Positions 9,284-18,381 of a stretch of 64,000 bases of DNA are shown here, in pieces. The stretch lies in NCBI RefSeq assembly GCF_047973035.1, contig NZ_JBKEBF010000036.1, positions 51,022 through 115,021 on the forward strand, read 5' to 3'. Numbering within the stretch: the first letter of the stretch is position 1; each line of letters begins with the position of its first letter. Below the pieces are notes generated by a model. That model was not told where the DNA came from, did not search any database, and saw only the letters and a program-made list of their open reading frames with translations. A program made the position numbers and the translations under genes. The DNA is from Oleidesulfovibrio sp047973035 (GTDB lineage Bacteria; Desulfobacterota; Desulfovibrionia; Desulfovibrionales; Desulfovibrionaceae).

Positions 9284-9318
9284 GTGTTGTAAGGACAACT
9301 CATGTCCGGCGAAGGGCA

Positions 9319-9347
9319 GTGATATAGAGAACCGGCGTATTCGTCAA
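9319..9347 (-). promoter_or_regulatory. Promoter of second tRNA-Asn
   Basis: On the minus strand TTGACG (9347-9342), a 17-base spacer and TATCAC (9324-9319) precede the tRNA; TATATC two bases earlier is an alternative -10. The -35 is identical to that of the first copy. Confidence 0.68.
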
Positions 9348-9467
9348 GCAGAAAATGTCGCGAAATGAAAAAAATCTTAAAAAGCCATGAAGGGTCAGGG
9401 TTCCTTGACGAGTCGACTCAATTGGAATACCCATACCCGATTCAGCGTTAGCGACTAATAAAAGAGC

Positions 9468-11066
9468 ATGGAGATATTTCCCTTGAGTAATCAAGATTCC
9501 TCAAACCGCAAAAAAATCAAGCTTCCCACCAAGTCCGAGCATTCTGCTTACTTTATGCCCATGCTTACGAGGCTTGATGAACGTGACGAACTGAACGAAG
9601 TCATTAAAGGCCGTGTCGCCAAGTCCTGTGACATGCTGGACGCCGGGGTAGAACTTTTCCCCAATCACTTTAATAAAGATACGGATCTGGCAGAAGTTCT
9701 GGCAGGTTATGAAGGCCTTGAGGCCGAAGAGCTGGAAAATCTCGAGCAGGAATTCAGCTGTGCCGGTCGTATCGTTTCCAGCCGCTCTTTTGGCAAGGTG
9801 GCTTTTTTTCACCTGCTGGATAAAAGTGGAAAAATGCAGTGCTATGCTTCCCGTGATACTCTCGGGCAGGAACAGTACAGCATTTTTAAGAAATTTGACA
9901 TCGGCGACATCGTTGGAGTTACGGGTACGCTTTTCCGCACCAAAACCGGTGAATTGACTATTCAGTGCAGTGTGGTGCAACTGCTTACCAAATCTATCCG
10001 TCCGCTCCCCGAAAAATACCACGGACTCAAGGACGTCGAGACAAGATACCGCCAGCGCTACGTTGACCTTATCGTAACTCCCCGTACCCGCGAGATTTTC
10101 CGCAAACGCGGCCAGATTGTGCGTGAGTTCAGAGACTTTATGGAAGAGCACGGGTTCATGGAAGTGGAAACTCCCATGATGCAGCCGATTCCCGGCGGTG
10201 CTACCGCAAAGCCCTTCATTACACATCACAATGCGCTTGATATGCAGCTTTATATGCGTATTGCGCCGGAGCTGTACCTCAAGCGTCTGCTTGTAGGCGG
10301 CTTTGAAAAGGTGTTCGAAATCAACCGTAACTTCCGAAACGAAGGTATTTCCACGCAGCACAACCCGGAATTCACCATGTGTGAATTTTACTGGGCTTAC
10401 GCGACCTTCGAAGATCTTATGGATCTGACGGAACAGTTGTTTGCCCGCATTGCAAAAAAAGTGTGCGGCGATACTGTCGTCACGTATCAGGGTGATGAAA
10501 TTGACCTTGCACCCGGTAAGTGGACGCGACTTACTTTCCACGAATCTCTTGAAAAGATCGGCGGTCATTCCCCCGAGCTTTATAACGATTATGACAAGCT
10601 TGCCGCATATGTGCGCGAGCGTGGTGAAAAAGTGATGGAAGGTGAAAAGCTGGGCAAATTGCAGGCCAAGCTTTTTGACCTTGATGTAGAATATAAGCTT
10701 ATTCAGCCTCACTTCATTTATCACTACCCGACTGATATTTCGCCGCTTTCCCGTCGGAATGATAAAAAACCCGACGTTACCGACCGTTTTGAACTGTTTA
10801 TGACCGGTCGTGAAATGGCAAATGCTTTTTCCGAGCTGAATGACCCTGTGGATCAGCGTAAGCGCTTTGAAGATCAGGTAACGGAAAAAGAAGCCGGTGA
10901 TGATGAAGCACACTTTATGGATGAAGACTACCTGCGAGCGCTTGAGTATGGTATGCCACCTGCTGCTGGGCAGGGGGTAGGCATTGACCGCCTTGTCATG
11001 CTGATGACCGACTCGGCTTCCATCCGCGAGGTTATTCTCTTCCCGCTGCTGAAGCTGGAAAGCTAG
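9468..11066 (+). CDS. lysS: Lysyl-tRNA synthetase, class II
   Basis: Charges tRNA-Lys with lysine in the cytoplasm. The 532-residue protein has the N-terminal OB-fold anticodon-binding domain (about 85-190) and the class II catalytic core, including motif 2 (FRNEGISTQHNPEFTMCEFYWAY region, about 288-310) and motif 3 (GVGIDRLVML, near 506-515). Length is slightly above the usual 490-510 because of the N-terminus. The ATG at 9468 has no clear ribosome site, whereas an in-frame TTG at 9483 sits 9 bases after GGAG and could be the real start. It heads the envelope block, 53 bases before lolC. Confidence 0.95.
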   Translation: MEIFPLSNQDSSNRKKIKLPTKSEHSAYFMPMLTRLDERDELNEVIKGRVAKSCDMLDAGVELFPNHFNKDTDLAEVLAGYEGLEAEELENLEQEFSCAGRIVSSRSFGKVAFFHLLDKSGKMQCYASRDTLGQEQYSIFKKFDIGDIVGVTGTLFRTKTGELTIQCSVVQLLTKSIRPLPEKYHGLKDVETRYRQRYVDLIVTPRTREIFRKRGQIVREFRDFMEEHGFMEVETPMMQPIPGGATAKPFITHHNALDMQLYMRIAPELYLKRLLVGGFEKVFEINRNFRNEGISTQHNPEFTMCEFYWAYATFEDLMDLTEQLFARIAKKVCGDTVVTYQGDEIDLAPGKWTRLTFHESLEKIGGHSPELYNDYDKLAAYVRERGEKVMEGEKLGKLQAKLFDLDVEYKLIQPHFIYHYPTDISPLSRRNDKKPDVTDRFELFMTGREMANAFSELNDPVDQRKRFEDQVTEKEAGDDEAHFMDEDYLRALEYGMPPAAGQGVGIDRLVMLMTDSASIREVILFPLLKLES

Positions 11067-11119
11067 CAGGCTGCGTTCGCGTCGCCTCTATCAATTTTAC
11101 GGAAGGATTATTCCACAGC

Positions 11120-12346
11120 ATGCGTTTTGAGCTGTTTGTAGCGTTGCGCTATCTGTTTGCCCGTCGCAGGCAGACATTTATCTCTGTCATCTCCATTATT
11201 TCGGTACTTGGGGTGGCGCTGGGCGTTGCGTCGCTGATAGTGGTTCTGGGGGTGATGAACGGCTTTACGGTAGATATCCGCGAAAAGATTCTGGGCGTGA
11301 ACGCTCATGTAATCACGCTGGCTGCCGGAGGCGGTGTTTCCGATTATCCCCAGCTTATCAAAAAGCTTGATGGCATACCGCAGGTGAAAGGGGCAACCCC
11401 CTTTATTTATTCCGAGGTTATGCTTTCCACTCGCTACGGGGTAAAAGGGGTTGTGCTTCGCGGTGTCGACCCTGCTACTGCTCCCAGTGTTCTGGGTATT
11501 GCTGATCGTATGGTCTCCGGCTCTTTGGCAGACCTTGAACGAGAAGGTTCTCCCGGTGTAGTGATAGGCAAAGAACTCGCAAAACGCCTTGGTATTATTG
11601 TAGGAAGCAGAGTTAACCTGCTTTCTCCTTCCGGCGAAAAAACAAGCGCGGGGTTTACCCCGCGCATTCTTGCTTTCAAAGTGGTGGGAATTTTTTCCAC
11701 CGGTATGTTTGAATACGATTCCTCATTAGGATTCGTTTCGCTTGATTCTGCCCGCGAGTTACTCGGGATGCCTGAAGGAACGGTTTCCGGACTGGAAATT
11801 GTTGTGGATGATATCTACAGCGCCGACAAGGTTGCTACGCAAGTAACTGAAGCGCTGGGCGGGTATCCTTTCTATAGCCGTAACTGGATGGAAATGAATG
11901 CCAACCTGTTTGCAGCGCTCAAGCTGGAAAAGGTCGGCATGTCCATTATGCTTACCCTGATTGTGCTGGTAGGGTCTTTTTCCATTATTACTACATTGGT
12001 GATGCTGGTTATGGAAAAGTCCAGAGATATTGCCATTATGATGTCCATGGGCGCGACCAAAACAAATATCCGGCGCATTTTCATGCTGCAGGGAAGCATT
12101 ATCGGGCTGGTGGGGACATCGCTTGGTTTTGTGCTGGGGATGGGTGTCTGCTGGTTGCTTAAGCGATACCAGTTTATCAAGCTGCCCCCCGGTGTGTACT
12201 CAATGGATCATCTGCCGGTACTTTTGCAGTGGCAGGATCTTGTGGCTATCGGAATCGGAGCTATGTTGCTATGCTTTCTGGCAACCATTTACCCCGCACG
12301 ACAGGCTTCTTCTCTGGAACCTGCAGAGGCACTCCGGTACGAGTAA
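11120..12346 (+). CDS. lolC: Lipoprotein-releasing ABC transporter permease LolC/LolE
   Basis: Inner-membrane component of the LolCDE system, which extracts lipoproteins from the inner membrane for delivery to LolA. The 408-residue protein has an N-terminal membrane helix (about 22-48), a large periplasmic domain (about 50-270) and three C-terminal helices with the FtsX-type core. Only one permease gene is present, so the complex here is probably a LolF-like homodimer with LolD. It starts at ATG 11120 after AAGGA at a rather long spacing. Its stop overlaps the lolD start (TAATG). Confidence 0.93.
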   Translation: MRFELFVALRYLFARRRQTFISVISIISVLGVALGVASLIVVLGVMNGFTVDIREKILGVNAHVITLAAGGGVSDYPQLIKKLDGIPQVKGATPFIYSEVMLSTRYGVKGVVLRGVDPATAPSVLGIADRMVSGSLADLEREGSPGVVIGKELAKRLGIIVGSRVNLLSPSGEKTSAGFTPRILAFKVVGIFSTGMFEYDSSLGFVSLDSARELLGMPEGTVSGLEIVVDDIYSADKVATQVTEALGGYPFYSRNWMEMNANLFAALKLEKVGMSIMLTLIVLVGSFSIITTLVMLVMEKSRDIAIMMSMGATKTNIRRIFMLQGSIIGLVGTSLGFVLGMGVCWLLKRYQFIKLPPGVYSMDHLPVLLQWQDLVAIGIGAMLLCFLATIYPARQASSLEPAEALRYE

Positions 12347-13038
12347 TGGAAAAAAATATGTTTTTATATAACCTCAAGGGTGTTGGAAAAGAATATCAAG
12401 GCCCTGCAGAAAAGGTTATAATATTCAAAGAGTTGAGCATTGATGTCGCAGAAGGGGATTCCATTGCCGTTGTCGGAGCTTCCGGCTCCGGTAAATCCAC
12501 CCTATTGCATCTCTTGGGAACCCTTGATAATCCTTCTTGGGGCACCGTATTATTCAGGGAGAAGAATATTGCGGATATGTCTGCGGGGCAGAAGGCGCTG
12601 ATGCGCAGTAACGATGTTGGATTTGTTTTTCAGTTTCATCATCTGTTGCCGGAATTTAATACGCAGGAAAACGTGGCTATGCAGGCCATCATTGCCGGTG
12701 TGCCTCGTCACGTTGCTTTGAAAAAAGCAGCCGAAGCGATGGAGCTTGTCGGCATTTCCGGCAGGGCTCGCCACAAGGTGGGAACCCTGTCCGGCGGAGA
12801 GCGACAACGGGCCGCTATTGCCCGGGCTATACTTATGCGTCCTGCGGTGCTGCTGGCCGACGAACCTACGGGAAATCTCGATGAACGCACCGGTGACAGC
12901 GTAGGGAATCTGCTGCTGGAATTGAACAGGGAGTTGGGGATGACGCTTGTTGTGGTGACACACAACAGCTCCTTGGCTTCTCTCATGAATAGACGTCTAG
13001 AATTGAGAGCTGGAGAACTTTATGACCAGAATTGCTAG
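12346..13038 (+). CDS. lolD: Lipoprotein-releasing ABC transporter ATPase LolD
   Basis: ATPase that powers the LolC-type permease. The 230-residue protein shows Walker A (GASGSGKST), Q-loop region, ABC signature (LSGGERQRAAIARAI), Walker B (LLADEPTGNLD) and the H-loop (VVTH). I choose ATG 12346, which overlaps the lolC stop by one base, giving translational coupling; a longer frame starting upstream inside lolC is unlikely. Its 3' end overlaps bamA by 17 bases, so the three genes form one coupled unit. Confidence 0.95.
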   Translation: MEKNMFLYNLKGVGKEYQGPAEKVIIFKELSIDVAEGDSIAVVGASGSGKSTLLHLLGTLDNPSWGTVLFREKNIADMSAGQKALMRSNDVGFVFQFHHLLPEFNTQENVAMQAIIAGVPRHVALKKAAEAMELVGISGRARHKVGTLSGGERQRAAIARAILMRPAVLLADEPTGNLDERTGDSVGNLLLELNRELGMTLVVVTHNSSLASLMNRRLELRAGELYDQNC

Positions 13039-15703
13039 GCTGTGGCTTTATGCGGCCTCATGCCTGCTGGTTTGTCTGGGGGCCTTTCAGGCTAATGCCG
13101 CCACACCCGCGAACTTGCGTGTGCTTGTACTCCCTTTTGAAGTAAATGCTGAGCCTGACTTGGCCTATCTGGAAGACAGCCTGCCTGATCTGGTCATTGA
13201 ACGACTGGTCGCGCAGGGCTTTTCTGTTGTTCCCCGTGAAGAAGTACAAAAGCTGCTGGCAGAGCAGGGTCTGAAGACTCTTGATCTTGCTTCTGTGCGT
13301 GACTTGTCGCTGCTGGCCCGTGCAAACTATGCACTTTACGGTAGCTTTACGCAGCTTGGTGAAAGCATCAGCCTTGACGCCCGCCTTGTTGAGGCTTTGG
13401 GCGTTCAGCCTGCAAAGCCTTTGTTTATCCAGAAAGAAGGCCTCATCAATATTCTTCCCGCTGTGGATGAAATGGCGCAGCGCGTAGCTGCCAATCTGCT
13501 GAAGCAGGACTCCATTGCTGAAGTGGAAGTCCGCGGAACTAAAGTTCTTGATGCCGACGTTGTGCTTATGCGCCTTAGTTCCCGTAAGGGAGATAAGCTT
13601 GATCCTAAAATGATCAACCGCGAAATTAAGCGCATTTACGACCTCGGCTATTTCAGCGACGTTAAAGCCACGGCAGAGCAGACCTCAGACGGGCTTAAAC
13701 TTATTTATACCGTACAGGAAAAGCCGCGGATCGAAGCGATTACGGTAGAAGGTTCCGATGCGGTTGATACCGATGAAATTTTCAGCGTCATGAGTACGAA
13801 GACCGGCTCGGTCATGAACGAAAAGCTTATGTCGCAGGATATTATTAAAGTGACTGACCTGTACCGCCAGAAGGGGTACTATCTTGCAGAAGTTTCGCAT
13901 CGGGTTGTGGAAGGCACGAAAGGGGCTGCCAGCCTTGTGCTTTCTGTGAACGAAGGCCAGAAGCTCTACATCAAGGAAGTACGCATTGTCGGTGCGGAGC
14001 AGATTGATGAAAGTGATATTCTGGACGAACTTGCTCTGCGTCCGCGCAACATGATTTCGTGGATTACCGGTACAGGCGTGTTGCGTGAAGAGTATCTTGA
14101 GCGTGATGGTGCCGCAATCGGCGCTTATTACCTGAACCGTGGTTTTATGGATGTCCGCGTGTCTGATGCGGATGTCGTTTACGAAGAAGACGGTATTATT
14201 GTTGCCTTTGCCGTTAAAGAAGGCACCCGTTATAAAGTTGGTAAAGTGGAATTCCGTGGCGATCTTATCGATACCGATGAAAAGCTCTTTTCACTTACAA
14301 AGATGGATGAGTTCGCAAACGGCGAAGGGTTCTTCAACTACGAAGAACTGCAGAACGATACCAAGAAGCTTACTCAGTACTATAACGACTACGGCTATGC
14401 TTTTGCCGACAGTAACTTCCGTACAGAGCGTCGTGACGGCGATATCGTAGACATCACGTATGTTATCAATAAAAAACAGAAAGTGTATGTCCGCCGTGTG
14501 GAAGTGGAAGGAAACAAGCATACCAGAGACAATGTTATCCGCCGTGAAATGCGTTTGACTGACGGAGACCTGTACAGCGGCAGCAAGTTGCGCCGCAGTA
14601 ACCAGCGTCTTAATAACCTTGGTTACTTTGCGCAGGCTGATATTGAAATGATTCCCACTTCCAATCCTGAAGAAGTGGATCTGAAAGTTAAGGTAAAAGA
14701 GAAAAATACCGGACAGATTGCTGCTGGTGTGGCGTATTCTACGTACTCCAGCTTTGGTATCGGCGGCTCAATCAGCGAAGCCAACCTGTTTGGTAAAGGC
14801 TACCGAGCTGCTCTTACTGCTACGTTCAGTGGTCGTGATAACGAGTTTGATTTTACCTTTATCAACCCTCACTACAACGACACCAAGCTGCAGGTAGGCG
14901 TGAACGCGTATCTGCGTGACAGCGACATGGACGACTACGACAAGTCGACCATCGGTGGCGTGCTGAGCTTTGCTTACCCGCTGGGTGAATACACTCGTGC
15001 CAGCTGGTATTACCGTCTTGACCAGTACAAGTACTCTAACGTTGATGATGACGCTGCAAAGACTATCCGTGACTATGAAGGAACCAACCTCGCCAGTGTC
15101 ACCGGATTTGCCATCAGCCGCGATACCATCGACAACCGTATGCGTCCGACAGGTGGTACGTATGTAAAGGGTGCTATCGATTATGGCGGAGGCATGCTGC
15201 AGGGTACGGACCACTTTATCAGGCTCTTCGGTGATGCACGCTACTTCCAGAAGCTTACCAATGACCACGTAATCCATTTGCGTGTACGTGGCGCAACCTT
15301 GTTCGAGAACGACAGCAGCGAAGAGATTCCTGTGCACGAAAGGATTTACCTTGGTGGCATCAACTCTATTCGTGGCTACGACAGGCGGGATATTTCGCCT
15401 AAAGACCCCGAAAGCGACGACAGCATAGGCGGTACTCGCGCGGCATACGCAAACCTCGAATACATCTGGTACTTCGATGATGAAATGGGCATCTACTTTA
15501 TTCCCTTCTTCGACTCCGGTTTCGTTATCGATCCGGAACAGGGACAGGAGTGGGCAGATGAGATCAAGAGCAGTGTGGGTCTGGAAGTCCGCTGGCAATC
15601 TCCTCTTGGCAACCTGCGCTTTGCTTACGGCTATCCGCTTAACAAGGTGGACGGCAAGCGCAAGAGCGGCAAGTTCGAGTTTACCATGGGCCAGACCTTC
15701 TAA
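13022..15703 (+). CDS. bamA: Outer membrane protein assembly factor BamA with extra N-terminal domain
   Basis: Inserts beta-barrel proteins into the outer membrane. The 893-residue protein has a signal peptide (1-26), then an extra globular domain (about 28-165), then POTRA domains (about 170-560) and a 16-stranded barrel (about 575-893) with the conserved GGINSIRGYD loop and a terminal Phe. The extra domain (ANLRVLVLPFEV...) resembles the TolB-N/FlgO/CsgG-type fold that defines a small ATP-independent periplasmic module (inference from pattern). BamA of about 800 residues is usual, so the extension is real added length. It is followed by a strong terminator. Confidence 0.95.
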   Translation: MTRIARLWLYAASCLLVCLGAFQANAATPANLRVLVLPFEVNAEPDLAYLEDSLPDLVIERLVAQGFSVVPREEVQKLLAEQGLKTLDLASVRDLSLLARANYALYGSFTQLGESISLDARLVEALGVQPAKPLFIQKEGLINILPAVDEMAQRVAANLLKQDSIAEVEVRGTKVLDADVVLMRLSSRKGDKLDPKMINREIKRIYDLGYFSDVKATAEQTSDGLKLIYTVQEKPRIEAITVEGSDAVDTDEIFSVMSTKTGSVMNEKLMSQDIIKVTDLYRQKGYYLAEVSHRVVEGTKGAASLVLSVNEGQKLYIKEVRIVGAEQIDESDILDELALRPRNMISWITGTGVLREEYLERDGAAIGAYYLNRGFMDVRVSDADVVYEEDGIIVAFAVKEGTRYKVGKVEFRGDLIDTDEKLFSLTKMDEFANGEGFFNYEELQNDTKKLTQYYNDYGYAFADSNFRTERRDGDIVDITYVINKKQKVYVRRVEVEGNKHTRDNVIRREMRLTDGDLYSGSKLRRSNQRLNNLGYFAQADIEMIPTSNPEEVDLKVKVKEKNTGQIAAGVAYSTYSSFGIGGSISEANLFGKGYRAALTATFSGRDNEFDFTFINPHYNDTKLQVGVNAYLRDSDMDDYDKSTIGGVLSFAYPLGEYTRASWYYRLDQYKYSNVDDDAAKTIRDYEGTNLASVTGFAISRDTIDNRMRPTGGTYVKGAIDYGGGMLQGTDHFIRLFGDARYFQKLTNDHVIHLRVRGATLFENDSSEEIPVHERIYLGGINSIRGYDRRDISPKDPESDDSIGGTRAAYANLEYIWYFDDEMGIYFIPFFDSGFVIDPEQGQEWADEIKSSVGLEVRWQSPLGNLRFAYGYPLNKVDGKRKSGKFEFTMGQTF

Positions 15704-15720
15704 TCTGAGCTGATAACAAA

Positions 15721-15750
15721 GGGGATGTCTTTATGGCATCCCCTTTTTTT
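15721..15750 (+). terminator. Terminator after bamA
   Basis: GGGGATG (15721-15727) and CATCCCC (15737-15743) form a perfect 7-bp stem, followed by seven T residues. Confidence 0.9.
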
Positions 15751-15758
15751 GTTGTCTT

Positions 15759-15788
15759 TTGACTGGTGAGTTATCGCAGCTTTATACA
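15759..15788 (+). promoter_or_regulatory. Candidate promoter for amiC
   Basis: TTGACT (15759-15764), an 18-base spacer and TATACA (15783-15788) lie just after the bamA terminator and about 95 bases before the amidase start. This suggests amiC and its neighbours are expressed independently of bamA. Confidence 0.6.
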
Positions 15789-15881
15789 GCGGGTTGCGAT
15801 AAATGATACTATGCCGTATTGTCTGGCATCTTCAGAACAGTTCGGCAGCAGAAAGCTGCAGCCGTTTATGGATATCTCATA

Positions 15882-17693
15882 ATGCCTATGTCTATAAGGT
15901 TATACCCCCGTCTGCTGTGGCAATGTCTTATCATAGCGGTTTTATTGGCGTGCATGCCTGTTCCTCAGGCGGATGCTGCTTCCCTTGATGCTTCGTTCAA
16001 TACTGCGTGGCGTGAGTTTCATGCCCTTAGCAAAGATAAGCGTAAAGCCAAGTATCGTGAAAACTGGCTTCGTATAGAACAGAAATTTGTGGACGTGTAT
16101 AAACGCAGTCCGCGTAGTTCTTATGCTCCCAAAGCCTTGTTTTATGCCGGTAGAACACGCACTGAGTTAGGCGCACGTTCTTTCCTTTCTTCTGACTTTC
16201 GTAAAGCTGTCGATTACTACGGCAGACTTGCCAGTCATTTTCCATCCCATTCATGGACGGATGACGGATTGTACCAGGCTGCACTGGTCAACAAAGACCG
16301 CCTGAATGACCTTGCGGCTGCACGCCGTGACCTGAATGCCATTCTGCGGGACCATCAGCAGGGAGATATGTATTATAAAGCCCTTGCTCTGCATCGGTCA
16401 CTTGACGGTAAGGGGACTGCCACAGCGCAGGCTTCCCCGAAACCTGTTCAAAAGGCTCCCGCTCCCAAGGTTTCCAAACCTGTTCAGGCCGAGCCTGTAA
16501 AAGCTTCACGTATCTTCAAAAGCAAGACCATAAGCAGCGGGCCGCCCGCTACCCTAGTTGATGTCCGTTACCAGTCCAGTGATGATTACACTCGTGTGGT
16601 TCTGGAATGCAGCAAAGAAGTTGCATATCGTTACCAGTTCCTTCCCGAAGATAGAAAAGCTGGAAAGCCTTACCGGCTGTATGTGGATATTGAGAACGCC
16701 ACCCCCGGAAAGCTTGTTCGCAGCCATGAGACTGTTGCGGACGGCATCCTTAAAGAGGTTCGCACAGGCAGACCTCGCGATGGCGTAAGCCGCGTGGTTC
16801 TCGATTTCTCATCGGTGCGTAAATATAACGTATTTACATTGGATAACCCCTTTCGGGTTGTGATTGATGTGACTTCGCCTGATGACAAATCAGAAGACTC
16901 TGTACAGGTAGCACAGACCAAGCCCGAGCCGAAAGCTCCACCTAAGCCGTATCAGGTTCCCAGCGGAAGCAAAGGTCAGGTGAAAGATCTTGTAGAACAA
17001 CTCGGGCTTACGCTGAACACCATTATGATTGATGCCGGACATGGCGGAAAAGATCCCGGAACCCAGCACAATGGTATCAGGGAACGCGAATACACATTGA
17101 AAATGGTGAAAATTATTGGCAGAAAGCTTGAGGCAAAAGGCTTTAATGTGCTGTATACACGTACAAAAGATGTTTTTGTGCCGCTGGAAGATCGCACTGC
17201 CATGGCCAATGTGAAAAAGGCAGATATGTTTTTATCTGTTCATATCAACGCCAATAACAGCTCAAAAATTCACGGGTTTGAAACGTACTATCTGAACCTT
17301 GCGCGTTCAGCCAGCGCGGTGCGGGTTGCCGCGCGTGAAAACGCTGTCAGTGAAAAACGTATCAGTGATCTGCAGTTTATTCTTACCGACCTTATGCTGA
17401 ATTCGAAAATGCAGGAGTCGAAGGATCTTGCTGAGTTGATCCAGAAAAATGTCATAGGCACGGTAAAGAAAAAATACGGATATTCCACCCGTGACAATGG
17501 TGTACGATCAGCTCCGTTTTATGTATTAATGGGGGCTAAAATGCCCTCGGTGCTTGTAGAGCTCGGGTACTGCACCAATCCTTCAGAAGCAAGACGCCTT
17601 AAGTCAGAAAAATATCTGGAGAGAATGGCTGAGGGCATTGTGGACGGTGTGGTTGCATACAAAAAGAAAATTAACCGGTATGCCTCCATGTAG
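15882..17693 (+). CDS. amiC: N-acetylmuramoyl-L-alanine amidase (AmiC type) with AMIN domain
   Basis: Cleaves the amide bond between MurNAc and the peptide in peptidoglycan, normally during cell separation. The 603-residue protein has a signal peptide (MPMSIRLYPRLLWQCLIIAV...), an N-terminal helical repeat region resembling TPR (about 40-160), a Pro/Lys/Ala linker, an AMIN domain (about 225-330) for septal targeting, and an Amidase_3 domain (about 375-600). Zinc ligands are visible in IDAGHGG, REREY and SVHINA, and the catalytic Glu in VELGYCTN. ATG 15882 is preceded by GGATA; a longer TTG-started frame (15819) would obscure the signal peptide. Confidence 0.93.
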   Translation: MPMSIRLYPRLLWQCLIIAVLLACMPVPQADAASLDASFNTAWREFHALSKDKRKAKYRENWLRIEQKFVDVYKRSPRSSYAPKALFYAGRTRTELGARSFLSSDFRKAVDYYGRLASHFPSHSWTDDGLYQAALVNKDRLNDLAAARRDLNAILRDHQQGDMYYKALALHRSLDGKGTATAQASPKPVQKAPAPKVSKPVQAEPVKASRIFKSKTISSGPPATLVDVRYQSSDDYTRVVLECSKEVAYRYQFLPEDRKAGKPYRLYVDIENATPGKLVRSHETVADGILKEVRTGRPRDGVSRVVLDFSSVRKYNVFTLDNPFRVVIDVTSPDDKSEDSVQVAQTKPEPKAPPKPYQVPSGSKGQVKDLVEQLGLTLNTIMIDAGHGGKDPGTQHNGIREREYTLKMVKIIGRKLEAKGFNVLYTRTKDVFVPLEDRTAMANVKKADMFLSVHINANNSSKIHGFETYYLNLARSASAVRVAARENAVSEKRISDLQFILTDLMLNSKMQESKDLAELIQKNVIGTVKKKYGYSTRDNGVRSAPFYVLMGAKMPSVLVELGYCTNPSEARRLKSEKYLERMAEGIVDGVVAYKKKINRYASM

Positions 17694-17835
17694 GTTTTGT
17701 GAATAGCTTGACGGTTGCACCCGCATGGAGCTATTCCACATAGTCCTTTATGCGAAATGTAGTACGGAAATTCTGAATGGGCCAATAACTATTTGAATTT
17801 GTATTGTAAATGGAAAGACTCATAGGAGAGCTTTA

Positions 17836-18369
17836 ATGCGTAAAATACTGCTCGCGCTTGTCGCACTTTCTCTTTTTGCCGCTGCACCTGCTCACGCTCA
17901 GCAGCCTCAGAAAATCGGCCTTATCAATCTGCAGAAGCTGATGCTGGAAAGCGCACCTGCTGCGGAAGCCAAAAAGAAAATGGAAGCAAATTTCTCCGCT
18001 GAAAAGAAAGAAATCGACAAGAAGTCTGAAGAGCTGAAGAAGATGTCCGAACAGCTTCGTCTTCAGTCTGCGGCACTTACTCCTGAAGCCCGCGAAGACA
18101 AGAAGGTCGATTTTGTTCGCATGAAGCGTGACCTTGAAGATCAGGCACGTACCTTTACCCGTAAGGTTCAGGCTGCTGATGCACAGATTCGTCAGGACAT
18201 TCTTACCGTTATTGCAAAAGCTTGCTCCGAGTACGGAAAAAAACAGGGCTTTGCTGCCATTTTTGATGCCACTCATGCAGGTGTTGCCTATGCAGACCCC
18301 GCTTTGGATGTGACCAGCGAAGTGATGGTGGAAGTAAACCGCATCTGGCGCGCCGGTGCCAAAAAGTAG
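17836..18369 (+). CDS. skp: Periplasmic OMP chaperone Skp/OmpH
   Basis: Holds unfolded outer membrane proteins in the periplasm before BamA insertion. The 177-residue protein has a signal peptide ending AHAQ, the conserved KIGLINLQKL strand and a long charged coiled-coil arm (about 50-130) typical of the Skp tentacle. AGGAG lies 6 bases before the ATG. An 8-bp inverted repeat (17701-17736) lies upstream. It is followed 12 bases later by lpxD, as in many Gram-negative genomes. Confidence 0.92.
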   Translation: MRKILLALVALSLFAAAPAHAQQPQKIGLINLQKLMLESAPAAEAKKKMEANFSAEKKEIDKKSEELKKMSEQLRLQSAALTPEAREDKKVDFVRMKRDLEDQARTFTRKVQAADAQIRQDILTVIAKACSEYGKKQGFAAIFDATHAGVAYADPALDVTSEVMVEVNRIWRAGAKK

Positions 18370-18381
18370 TAGACGGAGCAC

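Noticed and set aside
9501..10913. Open frame of 470 codons on the minus strand, opposite lysS
   Set aside because: lysS motifs are unambiguous on the plus strand, and the antisense frame has no ribosome site or domain.
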